From the NCBI GenBank assembly GCA_025531455.1, contig JAMYHL010000011.1, positions 124,001-188,000 of the forward strand: a DNA stretch of 64,000 bases, read 5' to 3'. The translations under genes and the position numbers were made by a program. Position 1 is the first letter of the stretch, and each line of letters begins with the position of its first letter. Source of the stretch: Apiotrichum sp. Y4204 (taxonomy: Eukaryota; Basidiomycota; Tremellomycetes; Trichosporonales; Trichosporonaceae). Positions 33,601 to 44,110 of this stretch are shown piece after piece. The notes beneath the pieces were generated by a model. It saw only the letters and a program-made list of their open reading frames with translations. It was not told the origin of the DNA and did not search any database.

Positions 33601-34780
33601 GACGACGCAAGGGGGGGCAACGTCCATCTCAAAGTCTACAGGGCCGATCCAACGGTCATTTACAAGTCTCAGCAGCACTTACGTTGGCGCAACCCGCTGC
33701 CTACTTGCCTTTCCTGCAACGTCGTCTTAAGACCACAGCTATGGTACCAGTTAACGTCCAAAGAAGATCAGTGCCATTTGAAAGCTGTCATGCAATGCGA
33801 ATCGTATGTCGTCAGGGGGCATTCATGGAAGGCTATCCAGCTATCGACAGTGACAGCAAGAGCTGTGGATGGCATGGATGCAGACATGGTACTTGTTGGC
33901 TCCCTATGAATAGCGGTGCTGGTAAGCTCAGTACTAGTGGCTTCACTGCCTCGTTCGTAACAATGTCAACGCAATGCGGTGAAGCAGTGTTGGCATGTCG
34001 TCAAGATGCAAGGCAAGGGGATCTGGCAAAGCATGGGTCAGGTTGACCGCCGTTGGGTACCCTCTGGTACGATCGGCGCGACCTCTACCACCCGCTTACA
34101 TGCGTGGTACTTATTGTACGTGTCGGATCGTGCAGCTGGTTCAGACCAGGGCTTGCACGCTTGCAATTGTCTGTGGTCGTCCCGTAATCGGTCGGCGCGC
34201 ACCGTTATTCCCAGTCGCGCAGTTCCAGGTTGGTTGCCGCCGTCTGGGCTCCTCGCCGTGTCTGGGTGTGTGGTTCGATGATATCGATGATCGGTCACTC
34301 TAAACACGCTACACAGGCCCTGTGAATCCGTCCCGAAGATTGCAAGGGTCCCGCCGTTTTCCCTGTGCGGAGTCCCTGATAGTTTGAAACCCTTTTCCGT
34401 TACGGGGCAGGGCTTTCGTCGTGACTTCTGGACTGGAGCCCAGTGGAGGAGTGCCCAATGGCCAGTGGCCGGCCAGTGGTTGTATGCACGCACCACGGTG
34501 TGCGGGTTCTCTGCATTCTCTGCATGCACGTACTACCTGTTCGGCCTGTTCGCTGTGCTGCTGTAGCGTTTGACATGATCGGAATCTGTGAGGAAGCGAT
34601 GAACAACAAGCGATGAACAACACTTTCTGTGTGCTTGGACGTGCCTGGTACGGAAGGCAACGGGCCAGCGGGCGCCATCCATCTGTGCGTGTTGTGCACG
34701 GACGGATCCAGTTGGCCAGGTGATCAGTTGACCAATTGTTGTTACTCTGTACCCCTGTATTCGTCCTGTATTCTTGCGAC

Positions 34781-34812
34781 CTTGGAAGCTTGGAAGCTTG
34801 GACGCTTGGAAG
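34781..34812. repeat. 8-base tandem repeat (cttggaag)n
   Basis: Four copies, one with a single change. Confidence 0.85.
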
Positions 34813-35559
34813 ACTTGCTGATCTGATCATAATATTATAACCTGTTCATCCTGCCCAGCTGCCGCTCTCATGATTTCCCAAGAGAGAAGAAAGCCGTCTG
34901 CTGCTTCCGGGCTTCCAAGTTCCCTAGCGGTCCTGCTATTTGGCTGGCTGGCCCTGGGTTCCCCGGGCTCAAGTTGCGCCCTGATTCCCTGACCTTTTTT
35001 TTTTTTTTTTTTTTTTTCACATGTTTGATATTTTGACAAAGTGACTGTGGTGTAGTAGTACCGCGTAGTGACCCTTCAACGCAGAAGAGCCCAGTGCTCA
35101 ACTCTGAAGCACCAGACAGATTCTCTTACTTTGGCCCCTTTCGGCGGCCTTCCCCTGTACTAAAACCGCCGCTGCCCTTCTCTCCCTCGCATGCTTGCGG
35201 CTTGGAGCCTAGCCGGGATGATCAAGTCGGGCCCCTCAGATCCTCAGACCGACTCCGGTGCCCTTCCTCGGAATGCCTGCCGCGCCTGTCGTAAACGATG
35301 AGGACATCTCTTGCCCCATGTCTGTGCCCGGTCAGAATATAAAATCAATCTCGGCCTACCTTTCCGCGCCGCCCTTTTACGTTTCCTATGCTGCTGTGTG
35401 CATGTAGGCGCGATGGTGATACTTCTTGACGGATTTCAGTTCGTGCGCTTCGTTGCAGAGAGTGGGGGTCCAAAGAGCTGCAGAGATCGCCGAGAGGAAA
35501 CCCCCCTCTTCGCTCTTGGAACAGTCAGTCACTGATCACTGATCAATGATCCAGTATCC

Positions 35560-36747
35560 AGTCAGTCGTCCGTCTCCGCGCGTCGCTCCCTGTTCTCCGG
35601 CTCGTCCGGTCCCTGGCTCCCTCTTGTGCTCTGCCTCTCTGTTCGGATGAAATTTCACCATCTTCCGCCCTTGTCCCTTAATCCCTGTGGTGCCTCTGCC
35701 CTTTTGCCTCTGGCGATTTTTGGCCTCGGGCTCCCCTCCGCCCAGGCCTCCTTGTCACTCCCAACGCCTCATCAGTCTCGCTGTCTCACACCAAAAAAAT
35801 GTTGCTCTCCTCTCTTCTCCCCCCCTCTCTTCCAGAGTCCGTGATCCTGGTCTCTGCTTCTCTGCCGTGCTGGTTCTGGCCCCCGGCCGCCCTCCTCCCC
35901 CGGAACCCCCCCCCCCCCCCTCCTTCCCCCCCCCCTTCCACCTCATATCGTAACCCTTTGCTACCCGCGAGACACGACACACCACACACGCACCCCATAC
36001 ATGCCATATGCCATACAAAAATACAATACACGACACTCGACACTCCTGGAGCAGTCTCGCCCATCGCCACCATTCCCCTTTTGCTCCACATCACTTGCTC
36101 GTCCTGTCCCTCTCTCTTTCATACACTCCACTTCATTCCCCCCCTCCCTCCCCTTTCCACCACTTCAGACACCAAACGTCTCAGGCGTGAGCACAGACAC
36201 GCAGAGACAGACACCCACATCCACACACACAGACTCCCTCTGTCCTGCGTCTCTCCGTGCTTGACCGTCATCTCCCCCCTCCCCTTGCTTCTCATCCAAT
36301 CCATCTATCGCACCCCATCGACCTATTCATCTCATCCACCCACCCACAACCAATCCACTCATCTCCACCCATCCATCCCGTCAACATCAGGCGTTGCGTT
36401 GTTTCTTCCGCTTTACCGAGCGCCAACCACGACGCCACTCGTACGCTCCTCCGTCCGCGTCTGGGCACCACTAGATCTCACTCAACCTCCGTCCATTGTC
36501 TACGCACACTCCGCACACAGTCTAGCCTTGGTTCCTCTGACACGAAACATTTCCATCCACCGAAGGAGACAGTCGTTATTTACTACCCAACCACACACAT
36601 CACAAGGTTGACATCCCCCCTCCCTTCCCCTCTCCTCTCGGCACCTCCTAATCATTGTGCTTCCACCAGTGCTCTTGTGGTCTGAAACATATTTGTTTGT
36701 GACCGCAACTCGACGGTCCGTCACAGATCATCGCCCCCAACCCTACA
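35560..36747 (+). promoter_or_regulatory. C/T-rich presumed promoter and long leader of STE12
   Basis: More than 1 kb on the plus strand is strongly pyrimidine-rich, including C runs of 15 (35906-35920) and 10 (35926-35935), with repeats such as catccacccacccac. Several short upstream ATG frames are present. Long pyrimidine-rich leaders with uORFs are common for regulatory genes in basidiomycete yeasts. The transcription start is not determined. Confidence 0.45.
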
Positions 36748-39198
36748 ATGATTGGAGGTCCAACTGAGGTTGAAGTTTATCACGCTCCATACAAAGAGTG
36801 GGTATCTCAGCATGAGATGACGAGCAGGAACCGTTCACTGCTCACGGAGCTGTCGTGACAATGTGACCCTTTGGCTGCGCGAGCAACCTGCAAAGCGTCT
36901 TGGTCATGTCTTCTAGCTGACACTGACAGGGGACCCGGTATGGAAGAAGCTATTCTCTACCCTCTCCCGCCTCCTGCGGATGTTGCGCCCCGTCGCCTCA
37001 CGGACGCCGAGAGCGCCCGGGTAGATCTACTGTGCCGTCTTCTCTTCGTAAGTCGCGCTTCCAGGCTCCCATTGTCTTTATTCTGTGAATCTGACCAAGT
37101 GCACAGTTTCTTGCAACTGCCCCTACCAAGTGGTCGTCATTGCCGCCAAGCGTGAGTGATGTATGTATCGCGGTGCTTACCACATTCAGCATCTTCCGGA
37201 TCTATCCAAGTTCCGCCTCCCTAATGGTGAAGATGTAGCTTGTGTGCTGTGGAACGGCCTGTACCACATCACGGGCACAGACATTGGTGCGTTCTCTTCT
37301 CCCTGTGAGGCTTTGCGCTTGCTGACACCCTTACAGTCCGTGCACTGCTGTTCCGTTTCGAGGCGTTTGGCCGTCCCGTCAAGCACACGAAAAAATGGGA
37401 GGAGGGTGTCTTCTCTGATCTCCGAAACCTTAAGCCCGGTGTAGATGCCTGTCTCGAGGAGCCAAAGTAAGACCGGATGGGCACGTCCACCACTCGTGCT
37501 TACAAATAGATCGGCATTCCTCGACTTTCTCTTCCGCAATGGTTGCATTCGTACCCAAAAGAAGGTGAGCTTTTCAACATGGCCTTGTATTCTGCTCACA
37601 TAGCTGACATCTTTCTAGCAAAAGGTACATACATACACAGCACCAGACATTCTGTGTCTAACTGACGTCAGGTTTTCTACTGGTTTTCCGTCCCGCACGA
37701 CCGACTCTTCCTTGACGCTCTGGAACGTGACTTGAAACGTGAAAAGGCTGGCCAAGAACCTACTTCAGTTGTTGTCGGCGAGCCCGCTCGTTCATTCAAA
37801 TATGATCCACGTCGCGGACTGTACGAACAGTTCATGGGCAGCAACCGCGGCATGGAGGCAGCGATTTTGGTGAGTCGCTGCTACATCAAAATATGTGGGA
37901 AGACCTAACACCTCACCAGGACCAAGTCTATCCACTACAGGCACGACTGGGACCCGGCGGGGGAATGATCCCAATGAACTCGTCTCGCCAATCCAGTATC
38001 GACCCTAGCTTGGGGTACGACAATGGATCGGTGGATCCTCAGCACGCCTGGGGAGGACAACAGGGTCCCATGGGTCACCCTGGTCGGTCAGTTCCTCCAG
38101 AGTTTCTTCCCAATTCAGGAGAGCACCCCTACCAGGCTGGTCCCGGAGGACTACCACAGTTTACGGTAACCATGTTCGAAGGCAGCGCGGCCTACAAGCG
38201 TAAGCGCGTTCGTTCTAAGCGCTCGTCCCCAGCCAAATCCGTGGAGCCCAAGGGCGATGATGACGACCGCGCTGAACGAGATGGCAGTGTCATGTCAGAG
38301 GACAAGAAGCGCAAGATTGCCTCTCGATCAAGCACGGCGGCTCCAGAAGGAAGCACGGGAACCCCATCGAACGGCGCCACCGATGAAAAGTCGTTTGTCT
38401 GCGTTTTCGAGTTCTGCCGTCGACCATTCAAGCGTCTCGAACACTTGAAGCGTCATATTCGCACCCACACCCAAGAGCGCCCCTTCGCCTGCAAACTCTG
38501 CTCGCGCGCCTTCAGTCGTCAGGACAATCTTCTTCAGCACCTGCGCCTGCATCGAAAGGATGATCCCCCTCGTGCTAATGATGTTGCGGAAGATCGTCTT
38601 AGCGCCCCACCGTGAGTACCACATCTGCGATCATGGCAGCTCGTCGTGGCTAACATCCAGGCACAACACCCAGTACTCTACGGTTCCCAGCTATGGAGGG
38701 GTTGGTGGCTATCGTTCAACAACTGTGCCACCCGACTGGTTGTCCATGCCTCCGAACGCCCCATGGACCACTCCACCCCAAGCCGTGTCCTCCCACCCTT
38801 CTTTTTCACCTGTTCCACAACAGCCCATGCGCTTCCGATCGGCCACTCCTCAGATGGCTGCCCCCAACTATAACTACGGCTCTATGCCGCCACCACCACC
38901 ACCTTCACAAGGCATGATGCCTAACCTTAATGTCACGACCGGGCCACCTTCAGTCCCGTATCCTATCTACACTGATGGTCATTCATCGGGGCCTGGTGGC
39001 TACGGAGGTTTCGTCCAACAGTCGTCTGCTGGATCCAGCACTGGTTGGGGTGTCGATTCTGGCCTCATTGGATCTACCCCCACATCCCTCGACGGTGCCC
39101 TTGACCCTTCCTTGCAAGGGTCCAGTCACGATGTTTATGAGCCCCGCGACTCTTCAGGAGCTGAAACTAGTGATCCCTCTGGCTGGTCTCATGCCTAG
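36748..39198 (+). CDS. STE12: Ste12 transcription factor, homeodomain-like plus C2H2 zinc fingers
   Basis: Transcription factor at the end of the pheromone-response MAP kinase pathway. The model has 10 exons and 642 residues, in phase throughout: 36748-36797, 36930-37047, 37107-37151, 37190-37286, 37337-37466, 37510-37564, 37619-37624, 37672-37869, 37920-38611, 38661-39198. The STE DNA-binding domain (about residues 40-185) reads LLFFLATAPTKW, VLWNGLYHITGTDIVRALLF, WEEGVFSDLRNLKPG, FLDFLFRNGCIRTQKKQKVF and YWFSVPHDRLFLDALERDLK. Two C2H2 fingers follow near residues 395-450 (CVFEFCRRPFKRLEHLKRHI and CKLCSRAFSRQDNLLQHLRLH), the arrangement of non-Saccharomyces Ste12. The tail is Pro/Ser/Gly-rich. 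Exon 7 is a 6-base microexon (QK). The first exon is the least certain part; a start at 36940 is the alternative. Confidence 0.92.
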
Positions 39199-40051
39199 TA
39201 TCTTCTGTACTTTAAGAATAGACCGCTGGACCCGCCTGGGGAGAAGCTCTTAATCGATCATGATACGCCCAAATTAGACGACTGAACTTGTACCGTATCG
39301 CTACAACATTCATCTTGGAGTCTCGCGCTGGCGCCGAAACCATAACAGCCATACAGGAGGGCAGAACCTCCACGAGTGTTGCCATACCCGTTACCACCAC
39401 GGTGCTGTCATACCCGGAACCCATCCCGTTGCGTGAAAACCCTTTGCCGGTCACGTACACGAGCTCACTTTCTTCGTGTTAGTATGTGTTACATGTATAC
39501 CCTGTGTGGAGTTCAACCGAGGCGCAGAGGAGCCTAGGACGCTAAGGCGAGCAGATGCTCATTCTTGGCATCCTCATGAGGTGATTGACGCCCATGCATG
39601 TGACCCTACGTCGTAGACAACCAACAGGGTATATAAAACTGGCGTGTTTTGGCACGCACGGGTTTGCACGCACGGATTACAATTTGTAACGGATGAGATA
39701 AAAACGAAACAAGGGCGCGGTGATGGAGGCAAGGGGAACGGAGTTTCAAACTGATTTGTTCCATCAACGCAAAGTCAAAACAAAAGTTGCTCTCGAGATG
39801 GTTGTCGCTGCCGTAACGGAAACCGAAACCACAAGTAAATATACAGAAACAGCCTGGTAGGAAGGCTGACGGCATTTCACATTCTGTGATAAATTGTAGA
39901 AGCACACTGCACGAAATTGCATCATTGACATGACCGGGCAAATCATTTTTGAAAAGTGGAATGATTTTGCGTCTTGTCCAGTTCGCTCTTATTGATATCA
40001 CCCACACATGAGACAAGACCTTTGAAAGCTCAGAGCTGGACGTACTCTTAC
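39199..40051. other. convergent intergenic region
   Basis: The 3' ends of STE12 and the SR-protein gene face each other here. Only short frames without motifs are present. Confidence 0.45.
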
Positions 40052-41481
40052 TTAGTCGTCACGCCTGTCGCGCTCATCATCCTGCTCATCGCCAGCAGGA
40101 GGGGCAGGGGCCTCCTCACCGGCGTCACCGTTGCGGGCGGGTGAAAGAGAGCGACGGCGGTCGTCGTCGCGGTCCTCGCGGCGGTCATCCACACGGTCGA
40201 CATCACGGTCTGCGTCACGGTCGGCATCGCGGTCGCCACTGCGCTCATAGTCGCGGTCGCGGCGGGGTTCATCGCGGTCACGGTCGCGGCGAGGCGAAGG
40301 CGAGCGGCGGCGGGGAGGCGAGCGGCGTCCAGAGTAGCGATCGTCACGGCCGCCGGAGTCACGGCCACTGTCACGACCGCCATCGCGACGGAAGCTGTCG
40401 TTAGCAAATTGCTTTGGCATGCAAATGTCCATGTATGTTACTCACTCCTCGTGGCGCCAGGCGGCACTGGGAGGGCGCTTCGCCCACTGAACAGTGATAC
40501 GGCGGCCGTCAATTTGGCGGCCGTGCATATCATAGTATGCATCCTCCGCGTCGTCCTCACGGCGGAACTCGACAAACGCGAAAGCTGGGAAGCAATGTGA
40601 GTATGCAGATTTACCATTTACTAGAGTCCAAGGTGAATTCTTGGCGCCGAATTGAAGGTGGGATGGTTCGGCTCGCCTCGCGCGGTGTTCTCACCGCTCG
40701 CATCGAACTCGCGCAAAATACGCCTCACGGCCGTCGACGTTCATCACCTCAGCGCTCGGAGTTGGCGCTGGATGCTCGACGATTCGCTCGCGCGTGCACT
40801 CGGTGGCATTCGTCTTGATCGACTCGCCGTGGCTCGACGTCTCACTCGAAGCTCTGTAGCTCTCCGGGTTCCGCTGGATAGGTCCGCGTTCCGCAGCTTC
40901 CAACTCGCTTGGCACGTGGTGTTGACGTTCACGGCTCGACACGCGCCAGGATCGCCCGACGTCCGGTGAGCTCGAACTTGGTCAAAGCCAGAGTTCGGAG
41001 TCGGTTGCGTGCGTTCACGTTCGGTTCACCGCACTACAAGCGAGACATGAGGGGAGGAACTTTGGGAGAGACGGAAAACAGAGCAGGAAGCAGAGGACAA
41101 TGGGTAAACGAAAATACGTGTTGATTTGCAGCGAGAACAGCCAAAGCCATCCGCTTCACCAACACCCAACCTCAACAACGACGAATCAAGACTGATACTT
41201 ACGGCTCGATGAGGCAGACTTGAGGGCGGGAATGTCGCAACGAACGAGACGGCCAAAACGCTCAAACTCGTAGGCAAGATCGCGAGCGCGAAGGCTAGGC
41301 GAGAAGCCGGTAACGTAGAGAACGCTGTCATGTTAGTATGAGAACCAGTACCTGACGCCACGATAGACTGTGGTCGCGTGAAGGGGTGGGCAAAGAGTGA
41401 CAACGTACGTCCTGTTCTGCAAAAACAACGTCAGTAAAGCACACAATGATTCGTAAGAACTGTCTAACAGTCACCCACCAT
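40052..41481 (-). CDS. RRM/SR-type splicing protein
   Basis: A 204-residue nuclear RNA-binding protein. A single RRM occupies residues 2-80: RNP2-like VLYVTGF, then [20 protein letters not shown]1-like FAFVEF, and [15 protein letters not shown]. It is followed by an Arg/Ser then Arg/Asp-rich tail ([20 protein letters not shown]). Such proteins guide splice-site choice. The gene structure is odd. The first coding exon is just ATG (41479-41481), the second is 8 bases (41409-41416), and the rest are 41203-41324, 40446-40584 and 40052-40394. The intron inside the RRM (40585-41202) is 618 bases, several times longer than any other in the window. Splice sites follow GT-AG and phase is kept throughout, giving MNRTVLYVTGF. 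Confidence 0.85.
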
Positions 41482-42967
41482 TTTGTTTTCAACTTGATGG
41501 GGCGCGGGTTGATGGATGTTGAAGAATGGAGATATTGGTGGTAGTGAGAGTGGAGACTTTGGCAGCGAGGTGATGTGGTTGATATGGTGCATATGGGTAT
41601 GGCATGGCGTGGGGTGGTGCAACGGCGCAGTGGTGGTGCGCTCTGGCTTGCGTCGCATGGGAACACCGGAAGCGGAAACAAATTCATAGCTGCACTTAAA
41701 CCACACGTCATTTTTTTCCACGAGGCTCTGGCATGGTGGTATTACCAAATAGGGATATAGGGATATAGGGCGCTATAGGGCGTTGCAGCGCGACGGGGCC
41801 ATCAGAAAGCGTTTGGGGGATGGATTCCGGATCTAGGGCGTTTGTCATCGATTAATATCGGATGATCGCGGATGATCTACAATGATCGATGATAGAGACA
41901 GGCGGCCAGCTGCCAGGCATGCCAGGCCAGCAGCACAAACAACTTGCATGGCACGACCAGCAGCGGCGCAGCGGGCCAGCGGGGACCATGGGCATAAACG
42001 CGCCCCGCGGCCCGCGCACTGCACAACGCGTGCAACGCCACCCACCTTCTAACCTTGAGTGTCACAGTGGCCGTCAAAGTTCGTCGCTGGGTTTATGAAC
42101 AGATAGCAGAATGGACTCGATGCAACACCGCTTAATTGAGCTGTGAATAGCCCACGAGCTACTTGTATCAGTGATCTGAGAACACCGCCTCACGGACAAA
42201 AGGACAGATTCGGATCATGGATAGTGTAGGTAGGAAGAAATCTTTTGGCGTGGCTCCTTGGGGGACCCACAGGTATCCAGCACCGCAACCAAGGGTTGCG
42301 CAGTTCGAACCTATCGCTGCAGCTCTGCGGCCTGCGGCTTAGGGACCGACATGCTATGAACATGGACACAAAGCGATTTCTGATGCTATGTGTTGCACAC
42401 GGTTCCGCTCCAGAGCTCTCTGAGAGTCATACAGATGCGACAAAGCTCGAGAACACATTCAATCGTCTCGAGCCGTCGTTGAACACAATCAATACAGGTC
42501 TGTCGTGTCCTGATGCCCCGTTGAGGTCACCTCCACTTGGCCACTTGCCACTTTGCCAGCTTGGCCTGTTGGCGTCGTTGTCCACGACCCCGTCAGCCAT
42601 AGTCAGCCATCAGCCATGGGGCAGCCACCACTACCACCGGTGCACCGTTCTCAACGAGTTGATCAGCTGAACTTTGAACACCACCGATCCACCGACATGC
42701 TATTGCGTGTGCGTGAGCGCTAGCGCACAGCTCTCGATGGTATGGCATGTATTACCAGGAGCTTCTAATAGTTCCCTGCGAATCGAAATGGTATGAGCGT
42801 GCCGTTGGCGCTGCTGCACCCCAGTAATTCAGTAATTCAGTAACCTTGTCGCCACTTCTGCGCTCTCTGTCCGGATCCACACCTGGCTACAACGCCTGGC
42901 CACACCCTGGTATCCTAACTGCAACACCCTGTGCGTATTCGCCCCTTTTTTGCTGTGTGTGTGTGTT

Positions 42968-43002
<35 letters not shown>

Positions 43003-44110
43003 GAACAGCTACTGATCTACGGTATACGGTAAGCTGGTAAGAACACACACGCATGCATGCTGCATGCTGCCTGCTCATGAACATCGTCATATCGTTATAT
43101 GTTAGCGCATGTCAGCATATCAGCATGCAGCACAACATGCACTGCATGCACACTACTTGGTTTGTGGCGATAACAGTTGGACAATTCTCCCAATGATCCC
43201 CCAAAAACGCCCCTTGCCACATCAGCACGTTCAGCGTTGTCTCCCTGTTCAGTCACCAGCGTCACACAGGCACAGAGGTCAAAACAGTGCCATACCCAAC
43301 TACCTACCTACTACTGGTAGTAGTGAGAAGCATGTAGAGCGAAGCTTCGAAGCACTGTAGGTGTAGTGGCGCGCAGAGTTGTACTGCATAGAGTACGTAC
43401 ATAGTAGAGTTAGTTGCCAGGGGGGCAACCGCCCCCCCCCCCTTATCCCTGGGGGCCACATCTGTGTGGCCTGTGGCGGCCAAGTGTTGTTTTCCTTTTT
43501 TTTTTTTTAATTCGCCTGTTGCTGCTGCGCACGCTTCGCGTTCCGTTCTGCGCCCGGCAATTCTCCCAACTCTCCGTCCTACCCGTGGGATCTAAAGTGA
43601 TCCATTCAACCTGCATACGTGCATATCCCTTACACACACTGCTGTACTACTGTCTCGCTGTCTCGCTGTCTCCAGATCACCACCACCACGCACGCTACCC
43701 ATTCCCATCCTCCAACTTCATTTCTCATTCTCCCCCTCTTACTTGCGGTGGTTTGCGATTCTGTGAGAGCGCGGTTGATTCTTCTTCCATTATCGCTTCT
43801 CCTCCTTCACAACTTTATCCTCAACATCTCTCTGGACCAAGTTCACAACTTGACTCCATTGCCGACCTCCTCCTTGCAACAGCAACCCGGACAAGTTCAC
43901 CCCACCTTCTTTAGAGTCTCCTTCCCCCCGCGCGCGACCCACAGGTGGCAGAAAGACAGGCCCAACCGCGGCCCTCGAGAACGGCCAGCCACCTCGACAA
44001 ACCACGTTGCCTTTCTCAATTTTACCGTGACACCTCGACTCAACTACGACGAACAACTGCGGTGCTGATATCCTTGTCTCGCCCAATTGCCGCGCTTCAA
44101 GCTGCCCGCC
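41482..44110. other. gene-poor divergent region (SR gene / chitin synthase)
   Basis: It contains a degenerate agggatat repeat at about 41748-41780, a (GT)n tract, an 11-base C run (43432-43442) and a C/T-rich stretch from about 43640 leading into the chitin synthase. No gene is seen. Confidence 0.45.
42954..43003. repeat. (GT)n microsatellite
   Basis: About 50 bases of GT with two TTT interruptions. Confidence 0.93.

Larger units (their letters stand above)
30619..36747. other. gene-poor 6.1 kb region upstream of STE12
   Basis: Open frames are short and without motifs. It contains a 23-base T run (34995-35017), a tandem repeat at 34781-34812, and from about 35560 a strongly C/T-rich stretch listed as the STE12 leader. 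I see no transposon coding sequence or pheromone gene, though a 30-codon gene could be missed by eye. Confidence 0.45.

Noticed and set aside
35799..36611. 270-residue Pro/Ser/Thr-rich frame upstream of STE12
   Set aside because: It is a by-product of pyrimidine-rich sequence, with no conserved segment; it is considered leader sequence.
42245..42340. tRNA-like box (gttcgaacct) near 42304
   Set aside because: The flanking bases do not form a T-arm stem or acceptor stem, and no convincing A box is at the right distance.
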